Of a stretch of 64,000 nt of DNA, positions 1 to 7,729 are shown piece by piece. This DNA is from Leifsonia sp. Root1293. Its GTDB lineage: Bacteria; Actinomycetota; Actinomycetes; Actinomycetales; Microbacteriaceae. Made by a program: the position numbers and the translations under genes. The notes beneath the pieces are model-generated. The model was not told the DNA's origin, did no database searches, and saw only the letters and a list, made by a program, of their open reading frames with translations. The DNA lies in contig NZ_LMEH01000002.1 in the NCBI RefSeq assembly GCF_001425325.1, forward strand, positions 1,026,788 to 1,090,787, read 5' to 3'. Position 1 is the first letter of the stretch. Each line of letters starts with the position of its first letter.

Positions 1-77
1 GTTAAATCTGACCCCCGTAGATGGCACGGCGCGACGGCTCGATGCTTAGGTAGAGCCAACTCGACGGGGACGGACTT

Positions 78-1556
78 TTGACTCAAGCCATTGAAAACAC
101 CATGGCGACGAGCTCGAGGGTGATGAAGCAGACCGACTGGAACCAGAAATACGGTCAGCTTCTCTTCTTCTCGGACCTCGTCGTGATCGCACTCTGCGTC
201 GTCGTGGCGCAGTACGTCGGCGGACTGCCGGCGCAGATCGCCGGCATCGGCGAGATGATGACCCTGACGGCACCGACACTGGTGTCCGTGGTGGTCGTCC
301 TCGTCTGGATGTTCGCGCTGACGGCAGCGGGATCGCGGTCGACCCGGCACATCGGTGCGGGCTCGATCGAGTACCGCCGGGTCATCAATTCGACGTTGAT
401 CGTCTTCGGCGCCGGTGGCATGGCCGCCTACTTCCTCGACATCGGCGGCCTGCAGCGGTACTTCGCTTTCGCCTTCCTCCTCGGCCTTCCCGGCATCGTC
501 CTCGAGCGCTATCTCTGGCGCAACTGGCTGGCGGCGCGTCGACGCGAGGGGCGCATGTCGCACCGCGTGCTGCTCGTCGGCTCCGAGGCATCCGTCGCCG
601 CCATGGCGCGAGACCTGGCCCGAGCTCCGGAGTCCGGCCTCAAGGTCGTGGGTGCGTGCACTCCGAGCGGGGCCGTCGCCGGGGTCATCGAGGGCACCGA
701 GATCCCCGTGTCCGGGTCGCTCTCCAACCTGATCGAATCCCTCGATGCCGTGGACGCGGACACCGTCGTCATCACGAGCGCGAACGAGATGTCGCCATCC
801 CTGGTGCGAGAGCTCAGCTGGCAACTCGAACCGGGTCGGCAGCACCTCGTGGTCGCGCCCAGCCTGACCGACATCGGCGGACCGCGTCTGCACACGCGGC
901 CTGTCGCCGGGCTGCCCCTCATCCACGTGGAGACCCCGCGGTATTACGGCGGCAAGCTCTACATCAAGCGTCTCTTCGACATCCTCGGCTCGGGGGCTCT
1001 CATCGTGCTCCTGGCGCCGTTCCTGCTCGCCGTCACGGTCGCCGTGCGCCTCAGCACCTCCGGATCCGTCATCTTCAGGCAGCAGCGCATCGGGCTGCGG
1101 GGCGAGAAGTTCGACATGCTGAAGTTCCGGTCGATGTACATGGATGCAGAGGACCGGCTCGCCGAGCTCGAGAGCGTCGCACGGAGCGAGGGCAACTCGG
1201 TCATGTTCAAGATGAAGAACGACCCGCGCGTGACGCCGATCGGCGGCTTCCTGCGACGCTTCAGCCTCGACGAGCTGCCGCAGCTGTTCAACGTGTTCCG
1301 GGGCACGATGTCGATCGTCGGGCCCCGGCCCCCGCTCGAGCGTGAGGTCGAGCAGTACGACCAGCACGTTCACCGTCGCTTCCTGGTGAAGCCCGGCATC
1401 ACCGGGTTGTGGCAGGTCAGCGGCCGCTCGAACCTGAACTGGGAGGAGACCGTGCGTCTCGACCTCTACTACGTCGAGAACTGGAACCTCACGGGCGATC
1501 TGCTCATCCTCTGGAAGACCGCGCGCGCCGTTCTCGGCAGCGACGGGGCGTACTGA
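78..1556 (+). CDS. Polyprenyl-phosphate sugar-1-phosphate transferase (exopolysaccharide priming enzyme)
   Basis: A membrane enzyme of 492 aa that should transfer a sugar phosphate from a nucleotide sugar to undecaprenyl phosphate, the first step of surface polysaccharide assembly. About four hydrophobic helices occupy residues 25-150, a Rossmann-like CoA_binding_3 region follows (about 165-280, beginning HRVLLVGS), and the C-terminal third is a bacterial sugar-transferase domain with KRLFDILGSG, a conserved KFRSM segment, DELPQLFNV and the GPRPPLEREVEQY signature. The TTG start at 78 has a GGGGACGG element just upstream; ATG 102 is possible but has no ribosome site. The sugar specificity and the rest of the polysaccharide cluster are not visible, since the window begins 77 bp upstream. 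Confidence 0.9.
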   Translation: MTQAIENTMATSSRVMKQTDWNQKYGQLLFFSDLVVIALCVVVAQYVGGLPAQIAGIGEMMTLTAPTLVSVVVVLVWMFALTAAGSRSTRHIGAGSIEYRRVINSTLIVFGAGGMAAYFLDIGGLQRYFAFAFLLGLPGIVLERYLWRNWLAARRREGRMSHRVLLVGSEASVAAMARDLARAPESGLKVVGACTPSGAVAGVIEGTEIPVSGSLSNLIESLDAVDADTVVITSANEMSPSLVRELSWQLEPGRQHLVVAPSLTDIGGPRLHTRPVAGLPLIHVETPRYYGGKLYIKRLFDILGSGALIVLLAPFLLAVTVAVRLSTSGSVIFRQQRIGLRGEKFDMLKFRSMYMDAEDRLAELESVARSEGNSVMFKMKNDPRVTPIGGFLRRFSLDELPQLFNVFRGTMSIVGPRPPLEREVEQYDQHVHRRFLVKPGITGLWQVSGRSNLNWEETVRLDLYYVENWNLTGDLLILWKTARAVLGSDGAY

Positions 1557-1720
1557 CCGCTCACGTTCTGGCTCCATCCGGGTTCCTGTCCGCACCGTCG
1601 CGGCTCGATCACGCGATCTCGCGACATTCAGTGTCTGTTCAGAGCAGCCCCGTATCCTAGCGGGTGTCCCGGCACGACCGGGGAAGTGCTCGAGGGGAAC
1701 GACTCGAGGAGGAGTCGAGA

Positions 1721-1891
1721 ATGGCGACAGCAGTCGTTGTGGGGATCATCGTCGTGTGGACGGTCGTGGCCTTCGCCGCCGCCATCGTCGTCGGCGCTGT
1801 GATCCGTCGCGCCGATCGCGAACGCCGCATCGTGGTCGAGCCCGACGGCTCCACCCTCGTCGGTGCAGGAGTCGACCCGCGCGTGCGCTGA
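1721..1891 (+). CDS. Small single-span membrane protein, unknown function
   Basis: A 56-aa protein starting at an ATG with an excellent ribosome site (CGAGGAGGAG, about 6 nt upstream). Residues 3-27 form one hydrophobic helix (VVVGIIVVWTVV...), followed by a basic stretch (RRADRERR) and a short polar tail that should be cytoplasmic. I do not recognise a family. It stands alone between the sugar transferase and the convergent tRNA-Pro, with a hairpin directly after its stop codon. The good ribosome site and membrane-like composition argue for a real gene; its function is unknown. Confidence 0.6.
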   Translation: MATAVVVGIIVVWTVVAFAAAIVVGAVIRRADRERRIVVEPDGSTLVGAGVDPRVR

Positions 1892-1923
1892 GCGCCATCC
1901 GCGAGCACCCTCGGATACAGCGA

Positions 1924-1948
1924 AGCCCCCTTCCAGTGGAAGGGGGCT
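1924..1948. terminator. Bidirectional hairpin terminator
   Basis: A perfect 11-bp stem (AGCCCCCTTCC / GGAAGGGGGCT) with a 3-nt loop lies between the small membrane-protein gene (plus) and tRNA-Pro (minus). Both transcripts converge here. There is no long T run on either side, which is common in high-GC actinobacteria. Confidence 0.75.
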
Positions 1949-1954
1949 CATCTG

Positions 1955-2028
1955 TCGGGGTGGCGGGATTCGAACCCACGACCTCCTCGTCCCGAACGAG
2001 GCGCGCTACCAAGCTGCGCCACACCCCG
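1955..2028 (-). tRNA. tRNA-Pro (anticodon CGG)
   Basis: Read on the minus strand, a full cloverleaf is visible: acceptor CGGGGTG pairing with CACCCCG, D arm around GGCGCAGCTTGGTAGCGC, anticodon stem CCTCG/CGAGG with loop TTCGGGA (anticodon CGG), and T arm GTGGGTTCGAATCCCGC. The discriminator is A and no CCA is encoded. It decodes CCG. Confidence 0.96.
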
Positions 2029-2102
2029 ATGGCCCGAAGGCCTCACTAAGAATAGCCGATAAAAAGCATCGGGTTGACCAGCGGATGCCGCTCGGCTGCG
2101 AG

Positions 2103-3089
2103 TCAGCGCTCGTTCTCAGGTACCAGCGTCAGCAAGGTCGCCTCGGGCGGGCAGGCGAAACGCGCGGGGGCGAAGATGGAGGTGCCGAGGCCGGCCGACA
2201 CGTTGAGGTACGCGTTGCGCATGCCGTGCCACCAGAGGCTCAGGCCCTTCACCTGCTTGCGCGGGATGTCGCAGTTGGTCACCAACGCACCGAAGCCGGG
2301 CACGCAGACCTGGCCGCCGTGGGTGTGGCCGGCGAGGATGAGCTGGGCTCCATGGTTGACGAAGGAGTTGAGCACGCGCTGGTACGGGGCGTGCGTGACT
2401 CCGACCGAGACCGTCGCGCGGGGGGCCGGAGCCTCGCCGCGGTCGGGCCAGGTCTCGTCGCCGAGCGGGTCGTCGGCGCGCAGCTCGTCGATGGCTCGTG
2501 CGATGAGCTCAGTGCGGTCGAGCTTCTTGTGGGGGTCGTCGACGCCGAAGAACTCGAAGTGGGTCCCGGCGATATCGGCCGAACCCGCTGCATTGTTGAG
2601 ATCCACCCAGCCCAGGCTGTCGAAGAATTCGAGCAGCGCCGCGGTGTCGAGCTTCTCTGCCCGCCCCGTGTGCTTCGACGGACCGGCGAAGTAGCGCAGC
2701 GGATTCTTGGCGACGGGCCCGTAGTAATCGTTCGAGCCATTGACGAAGACTCCCGGGATCCCGGCGAAGCGCTCGAACGCGTGCCTGATGCCCTCGATGC
2801 CGTCACGGTGGCCGAGGTTGTCGCCGGTGTCGACGATGAGGTCGGGCCGCAGGTCCGCGAGGGAACGCACCCACTCCTGCTTGTCACGCTGCCAGGGCGC
2901 CATGTGCAGGTCGGAGAGGTGCAGCACTCGGATCGGCTTCGATCCGACCGGAAGCACCGGCACCCGCACCTCGCGCAGGGTCCACATCGTGCGCTCCACC
3001 AGAGTGCCCCATGCCAGTGCGGCGAGAGCCGCCGCGGCCGTCAGAGTGACGGCCGCGGCGGCTCCCGAGCGAGCGGAGGACGATGCCAC
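2103..3089 (-). CDS. Membrane-anchored metallophosphoesterase
   Basis: A 328-aa calcineurin-like phosphoesterase of the YkuE/YaeI type. After an N-terminal hydrophobic anchor (about residues 8-30) come the metal-binding blocks HLSDLHMAP, DLIVDTGDNLGH, a G(S)ND box in VFVNGSNDYYGP, a later VTHAPYQ and LAGHTHGGQV, which together supply the two-metal site. The frame stays open far upstream inside the PBP gene, but the GTG at 3089 starts 3 nt after the PBP stop codon and is preceded by GGGAAAGGG, so the two genes are probably co-transcribed and translationally coupled. That neighbourhood suggests a cell-envelope role; the substrate is unknown (YkuE-type enzymes act at the membrane or wall). Confidence 0.88.
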   Translation of the reverse strand: MASSSARSGAAAAVTLTAAAALAALAWGTLVERTMWTLREVRVPVLPVGSKPIRVLHLSDLHMAPWQRDKQEWVRSLADLRPDLIVDTGDNLGHRDGIEGIRHAFERFAGIPGVFVNGSNDYYGPVAKNPLRYFAGPSKHTGRAEKLDTAALLEFFDSLGWVDLNNAAGSADIAGTHFEFFGVDDPHKKLDRTELIARAIDELRADDPLGDETWPDRGEAPAPRATVSVGVTHAPYQRVLNSFVNHGAQLILAGHTHGGQVCVPGFGALVTNCDIPRKQVKGLSLWWHGMRNAYLNVSAGLGTSIFAPARFACPPEATLLTLVPENER

Positions 3090-3091
3090 CG

Positions 3092-5674
3092 CTAGCCCTT
3101 TCCCGGCTTGTCGGACTTGAGCTTGCCGACGCTGATCGTGACCTGCGAACCGGGCTTGACCCCGGTTCCGGCGGCCGGGTCGGTGGACTGCACGATGCCG
3201 TCCTGCTTCGGATCCGTCACAGCGACGTCGATGCTCTTCACCGAGAAGGTGCCCTTGAGCTGGCCCTTCGCGTCGCCCTCGGTGCGTCCGACGACGTCGG
3301 GCATCAGCACCATCGCGCCGTTCGAGGTGTAGACGGTCACCAACGACCCACGCGGCGCATCGCCGGAGGGGTTCGTGCTGCTGACCTGACCTGCCGGCAG
3401 CTCCGAGTCCTGCGCGCCGCCATCGGCGAAGGCGAATCCAGCAGCCTCGATGAGGTCCTGGGCCTCCTGGATCGACTTGCCGCGCACGTCGGGCACGGTG
3501 GCGTAGACGGTCTTCAGCGACGACGGGTCGGCATCCGGGAATCCGTCTCCGCCGTACTTGGCGTTGGCGGCCGACATGATGGCCGGCCAGATCTGGTGAC
3601 GGATGACGGCCGCCTGCGTGCCGTTGAAGTAGGTGTCGCGCAGGTTCACGTGGCCGGTGACGTTGAAGACACCGACGGTCGTTGCGACCTTCGTGCTGGC
3701 GCCGCTCATCCAGGTGGCCTCGTTGTTGTCTGTCGTTCCGGTCTTGCCGATCATGGGAACCTGAGGGTCGGTGCGACCGTTGGAGGTCGAGCCGGTTCCC
3801 TCCCACATCACGCGCTGCATGGCATAGGCCATGGCGGAGGTCACCTTCGGGTCGACGCTCTGCGCGCACTCCGCGGAGGGCGGCGTGAGCTCCGTGCCGT
3901 CCTGCTTGACGATCTTGTCGATCACGATCGGCTTGCAGACGACGCCACTGGCGGCGACTCCCGCGAAGGCCTCGGCCATCGTCACGGGTGCGACCTCGTT
4001 GGTGCCGAGGATCGAGCTGGCTCCCTGCTGCAGCGGGTCCCCGTCAGCACGGTGCACACCGAAGGACTCGGCGGTCTTCCGGATGCCGCACAGGTCGAGC
4101 TGCTTGGCCATGGCCACGAAGCCGGTGTTCTCCGAGTTGACGGTGTTGAACAGCGCCGACCAGGATCCACCGTTGCCGCCCTCGTCGTTGTTGGGTGCGA
4201 ACCCGCCGCCGTAGTTCTGCGGTCCGTCGCAGCTGTCGTTGAACTGTCCCCAGTCCGAGCGCTTGTAGGCGTTCACGTACTCATTGAGGGAGTGCCCCTC
4301 CTTGATCCACTCCGCCAAGGTGAAGATCTTGTACGTCGATCCGGGCTGGAAGCCGCTGGATCCGCCATAGTCCAGGTCAGTGTTGTAGTTGACCGCCGTG
4401 TAGTTGTTGCCCAAGGCGAGCACGTCGGAGTCGTTCGAGAACGACTTGTTCTGCGACATCGCGAGCACCCGTCCGGTACCCGGCTGCACCGAGACGGCGG
4501 TGGCTCCCACATCGATGTTCGGGTCGGACTGCGGCACGAACCGGAACATGGCGTCCGCTGCCGCGTGCTGCAGGTCGAGGTCGAGGGTGGTGTAGACGTC
4601 GAGGCCGCCCTGGCTGAGCAGCTTCTTGCGCTCGTCCTGCGTCTTGCCGAAGGCCTCGTTGTTGAGGATGGTCCAGTAGACGTAGTCGCAGAAGAACGCC
4701 GCATCCGCGGCGGTCGAGCAGCCGGTGCTCGGCTCGGTGATAGCAGGAGCGACCGGCGTCTTGATCGCCGCGTCGTGCTCCTTCTGGGTGATCTTCTTGT
4801 ACTTGAGCATGCTGTCGAGGATGTAGTCGCGACGCTCCTTGGTCGCGGCGTACGGGACGACTTCGCCCTTGACCTTCGTGGCGGCACCGTTGGTCTCGCT
4901 GTCGGGCCGGTCGAGGCGGAACTTCTCGGGGTTGTTCACGATCGCGAGCAACGCGGCCGCCTGCTCCAGTTTCAGGTCCTTGGCGCTCACGCCGCCGAAG
5001 TAGTACTGCGATGCGGCCTGGATGCCGTAGACCCGGCCGCCGAAGCCGGCGATGTTGAGGTAGCCCTTGAGGATGTCGTCCTTGGAGTACTTCTTCTCCA
5101 GGCCGATCGCGAGCCGCATCTCCTTGAGCTTGCGGTCGGGGGTCGGGTCGGTCGCCTCGGCGTAGGCGGCCTCCTTCTCCTTCTCGGTCTTCGCCTCGAG
5201 TTCGGCCTTCTGCACCAGCACGTTCTTCACGTACTGCTGGGTGATGCTCGATCCACCCTGGGTGTCGCCCTTGAGCACGTAGGTGGTCAGCATCGCGCGG
5301 GCGGTGCCCTGCACGTCGATCCCGCCGTGCTCGTAGAAGCGGGGATCCTCACCGGCGACGGCGGCATCCTTCGCGTACTGCGAGATGTTCTCCCAGGTGA
5401 CCTCTTCGCGGTCCTGGTCGAAGAACGACGCGAGAAGCTGAGGAGTACCGTCGCTCTTGGTCGCGTAGACGTTCGTCTTCTGCGCGAGCTCGTCGATCTC
5501 GAGATAGCTCGGCAGGTTCTCGAACATGTTGATTCCATTGGTGGCGGCCATGCCGCTCACCGCGATGGCGGGGGTCACTGCGGCCGTCACGAGGACACCG
5601 GCCGCGACACTCATGCCGACGAAGGCCAGGAAGCCTCCGAGCACGCCACTGGTCGATCGTTTTTGGGCAGACAT
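3092..5674 (-). CDS. Class A penicillin-binding protein (transglycosylase/transpeptidase) with PASTA domains
   Basis: A bifunctional peptidoglycan synthase of 860 aa (PonA type). A single N-terminal membrane helix (about 12-38) anchors it outside the membrane. The GT51 transglycosylase has its catalytic EDPRFYEHGG at about 109-118. The transpeptidase carries STYK (S446), SEN (S514) and KTGTT (K644). Two PASTA repeats end the protein (VPDVRGKSIQEAQ... and MPDVVGRTEGDAK...), which in this family bind uncrosslinked peptidoglycan. ATG 5674 is preferred because it begins the usual short cytoplasmic tail; an in-frame TTG at 5704 would add 10 residues, and neither has a strong ribosome site. It is followed within 3 nt by the metallophosphoesterase gene. 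Confidence 0.95.
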   Translation of the reverse strand: MSAQKRSTSGVLGGFLAFVGMSVAAGVLVTAAVTPAIAVSGMAATNGINMFENLPSYLEIDELAQKTNVYATKSDGTPQLLASFFDQDREEVTWENISQYAKDAAVAGEDPRFYEHGGIDVQGTARAMLTTYVLKGDTQGGSSITQQYVKNVLVQKAELEAKTEKEKEAAYAEATDPTPDRKLKEMRLAIGLEKKYSKDDILKGYLNIAGFGGRVYGIQAASQYYFGGVSAKDLKLEQAAALLAIVNNPEKFRLDRPDSETNGAATKVKGEVVPYAATKERRDYILDSMLKYKKITQKEHDAAIKTPVAPAITEPSTGCSTAADAAFFCDYVYWTILNNEAFGKTQDERKKLLSQGGLDVYTTLDLDLQHAAADAMFRFVPQSDPNIDVGATAVSVQPGTGRVLAMSQNKSFSNDSDVLALGNNYTAVNYNTDLDYGGSSGFQPGSTYKIFTLAEWIKEGHSLNEYVNAYKRSDWGQFNDSCDGPQNYGGGFAPNNDEGGNGGSWSALFNTVNSENTGFVAMAKQLDLCGIRKTAESFGVHRADGDPLQQGASSILGTNEVAPVTMAEAFAGVAASGVVCKPIVIDKIVKQDGTELTPPSAECAQSVDPKVTSAMAYAMQRVMWEGTGSTSNGRTDPQVPMIGKTGTTDNNEATWMSGASTKVATTVGVFNVTGHVNLRDTYFNGTQAAVIRHQIWPAIMSAANAKYGGDGFPDADPSSLKTVYATVPDVRGKSIQEAQDLIEAAGFAFADGGAQDSELPAGQVSSTNPSGDAPRGSLVTVYTSNGAMVLMPDVVGRTEGDAKGQLKGTFSVKSIDVAVTDPKQDGIVQSTDPAAGTGVKPGSQVTISVGKLKSDKPGKG

Positions 5675-5796
5675 ATAGTGGAGCTTAAGGGAGCAAGCTG
5701 ACAAAGTGCTCAGTCGGCGCTGTGCGCCGCTCTCGAGGCCACGCGGCTCCGGCGGCTGGTCTCCACTCCACTCTCCCGCCTCGACGAAGGAGCACC

Positions 5797-6024
5797 ATGC
5801 CCGCCTGGGAATACGTCACCACCCCGCTCATGATCCACAGCACGGCTGCGATCCTCAACAACTGGGGATCGGAGGGCTGGGAACTCGTCCAGGTCGTCAG
5901 TGGCCCCGAAGGCGGCCTCGTCGCCTACCTGAAGCGCCCCGTCGGCGGAGAGGCATCCGGTGCGGCAGCGGCCGGTGCCTCCGCTGCAGCATCCGCCGCC
6001 ACGGCGTTCGAGGGCGGCAACTGA
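5797..6024 (+). CDS. DUF4177-like small protein
   Basis: A 75-aa protein with a good AAGGAG ribosome site. Residues 1-50 (MPAWEYVTTPLM, then NNWGSEGWELVQVV and VAYLKRP) match the short WEY...GWELV...FKRP pattern of DUF4177-type proteins, which are small beta-rich proteins of unknown function. The C terminus is an Ala/Gly-rich, probably disordered tail. Its stop codon overlaps the ATG of the next gene (TGATG), so it is translationally coupled to the RidA-family gene. This pair lies divergent from the PBP in many actinobacteria. Confidence 0.78.
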   Translation: MPAWEYVTTPLMIHSTAAILNNWGSEGWELVQVVSGPEGGLVAYLKRPVGGEASGAAAAGASAAASAATAFEGGN

Positions 6025-6494
6025 TGTCGCAGATCGCGGACCGTCTCGCCGAGCTCGGCATCACCCTGCCGAGCGTCGCAGCGCCCGTCGCCGCCTACGT
6101 TCCGGCGATGATCAGCGGCAACCTGGTCTTCACCTCCGGCCAGTTGCCCTTCACGGACGGCGCGCTGCCGGCCACCGGCAAGGTGGGCGACGGCGAAGGT
6201 CTCGTTCCGGCGACGGATGCGAAGGCCTACGCCGCCACCTGCATCCTGAACGCGCTCGCGGCAGCCGAGTCTGTCATCGGGTCCCTCGACCGCGTCACCC
6301 AGGTCGTGAAGGTCACCGGCTTCGTGGCCTCGGACCCGTCGTTCACGGGCCAGCCCGGAGTGATCAACGGAGCTTCCGAGCTCCTCGGCGAGATCTTCGG
6401 CGAAGCCGGCAGGCATGCACGTTCGGCGGTCGGAGTCGCGGTTCTTCCGCTGGACGCTCCGGTCGAGGTGGAGCTCGTCCTCTCCTTCGCGTAG
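6024..6494 (+). CDS. RidA family protein (YjgF/YER057c/UK114)
   Basis: A 156-aa protein with the features of the RidA superfamily: FTSGQLPF near residue 33, an internal GQPGVINGASELLGEIFG block, ARSAVGVAVLPLDAP containing the arginine that in true RidA binds the carboxylate of 2-aminoacrylate and similar imines, and a terminal VEVELVLSFA. At 156 aa it is longer than canonical RidA (about 128 aa) and has an extra N-terminal helix, like the RidA subfamilies in which deaminase activity is unproven. It overlaps the upstream DUF4177 gene by one base. Confidence 0.9.
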   Translation: MSQIADRLAELGITLPSVAAPVAAYVPAMISGNLVFTSGQLPFTDGALPATGKVGDGEGLVPATDAKAYAATCILNALAAAESVIGSLDRVTQVVKVTGFVASDPSFTGQPGVINGASELLGEIFGEAGRHARSAVGVAVLPLDAPVEVELVLSFA

Positions 6495-6530
6495 CCAGTA
6501 GCGCCTAGCGCGTAGCTCGGTCGGGGTTTC

Positions 6531-6598
6531 GGAGGCAAAGTGCCGATGGGGAGGCCTCCCGCATGGTCGGGAGGCCTCCCCATCGAATGAATGCCTCC
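6531..6598. repeat. Nested palindrome, copy A (left of the DUF559 gene)
   Basis: Perfect 18-bp inverted arms (CGATGGGGAGGCCTCCCG at 6544-6561 and its reverse complement at 6568-6585) flank a 6-nt loop. Each arm itself contains the palindrome GGAGGCCTCC. A further outer pair GGAGGCA (6531) / TGCCTCC (6592) encloses it. A degenerate third relative of the arms lies at about 6601-6645. Copy B is at 7644-7713. Confidence 0.9.
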
Positions 6599-6737
6599 CT
6601 TCCGGTCGGGAGGTCTCGCCTCCGGTGCGGAGGCCTCCCCATCGGCGGAAGCTCCTCCCCAAGGGCGGATCGAACTGCGCGTTCCTCAGGCACAGACGCG
6701 GTCCAGTCGCGTGCTCGCCGTTCGCGGACGATGGAGC

Positions 6738-7625
6738 ATGCGCATCGATGAGTACATATCGGCCGTCGGAGGCATCGTCCACCGCAGGCAGGTGATGGCG
6801 GCCCGGTATTCCCGCCCCGCCGTCGCAGCGGCTCTGGCGTCCGGCACTGTGACCCGCATCCGCCGCGACTGGCTCGCCGTGGCGAGCTGTCATCCGTTCA
6901 TCGTCCGGGCAGTGGCGATCGGCGGCACCCTCAGCTGCATTTCGGCGGCAGTCGTCCGGGAGTTGTGGGTGGTCGACGACGGTGCCCTGCATGTCGTCGT
7001 GCCGCGGCACAGCGGTCACGTGGACACCGAGGACCATCCGTGGATCCGGGAGGGCCTGAGGCCCGTCACGAGGCACTGGACGTCGTCACCTCGCCTCGCC
7101 AACGCGCCGCGTCCGTCGCTCGACAGCGTGCAGGGGATGCTGACGTGCATCGCTTCCTGCCAGTCGGAAACGAACGCGTTGGCTGTGTTCGAGTCGGCGG
7201 TGACGAAGCGGCTCGTGAGCCTCACCGAGTTGCAGCTGCTCGCTCCGACCAGACGCGAAGCCTTCCGACGTGTGGTGGCCGCAACGACAGCGCTGTCGGA
7301 CAGCGGGGTCGAGTCGATCACCAAGGCCGGCCTGGCCGCGGTCGGCATCGAGATGCGTCAACAAGTGGTGATCGATGGGCATCGCGTCGACGGGCTGATC
7401 GGAGAGCGGCTCGTCCTCCAGCTCGACGGCTTCGACGCTCACAGCACTCCCGACCAGCACGACAGGGACCTGCGACAGGACTCACGACTCGAGATCCAGG
7501 GCTACGTGGTGCTGCGGTTCTCGGCTCGCCGCATCCGTGACGATTGGCCGGGAGTGCTGTCCGAGATCCTCGCCGTCCTCGCGCAGGGTCGCCACCTCTG
7601 GGCGGCCGACGCCGCCCATGCCTGA
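6738..7625 (+). CDS. AbiEi-like N-terminal / DUF559 (Vsr-like nuclease fold) protein
   Basis: A 295-aa protein of a type widespread in actinobacteria. The N terminus (MRIDEYISAVGGIVHRRQV) resembles the winged-helix start of type IV antitoxin AbiEi-like proteins. The C-terminal 90 residues have the DUF559 arrangement: VDGLIGERLVLQLDG, a polar DQHDRDLRQD segment, then GYVVLRFSARRI. Usually the central motif is EVDG; here it reads QLDG, so the catalytic acid of a PD-(D/E)XK nuclease may be missing. ATG 6738 is chosen because the domain starts there; upstream in-frame codons run into the palindromic repeat. It is a single gene between two copies of that repeat, with no cognate toxin gene. Function is unproven. 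Confidence 0.7.
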   Translation: MRIDEYISAVGGIVHRRQVMAARYSRPAVAAALASGTVTRIRRDWLAVASCHPFIVRAVAIGGTLSCISAAVVRELWVVDDGALHVVVPRHSGHVDTEDHPWIREGLRPVTRHWTSSPRLANAPRPSLDSVQGMLTCIASCQSETNALAVFESAVTKRLVSLTELQLLAPTRREAFRRVVAATTALSDSGVESITKAGLAAVGIEMRQQVVIDGHRVDGLIGERLVLQLDGFDAHSTPDQHDRDLRQDSRLEIQGYVVLRFSARRIRDDWPGVLSEILAVLAQGRHLWAADAAHA

Positions 7626-7643
7626 TGGCGGCATCTCTCAGCT

Positions 7644-7713
7644 GGGAGGACGAATGCCGATGGGGAGGCCTCCCGTCTCGTCGGGAGGCCTCCCCATCGG
7701 AGGATGTCCTCCC
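7644..7713. repeat. Nested palindrome, copy B (right of the DUF559 gene)
   Basis: The same 18-bp arms as copy A (7658-7675 and 7682-7699) flank a different 6-nt loop (TCTCGT instead of CATGGT). An outer pair GGGAGGAC (7644) / GTCCTCCC (7706) encloses them. The central 44 bp match copy A at every position except inside the loop. It sits between the DUF559 stop codon and the acs stop codon, so it could also end both convergent transcripts. Confidence 0.9.
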
Positions 7714-7729
7714 GTTCCCGCCGGAGAGG

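Noticed and set aside
3083..5701. 872-codon open frame on the plus strand opposite the PBP gene
   Set aside because: Composition is Arg/Val/Leu-rich antisense shadow typical of GC-rich genes; the minus strand encodes a complete PBP with all catalytic motifs.
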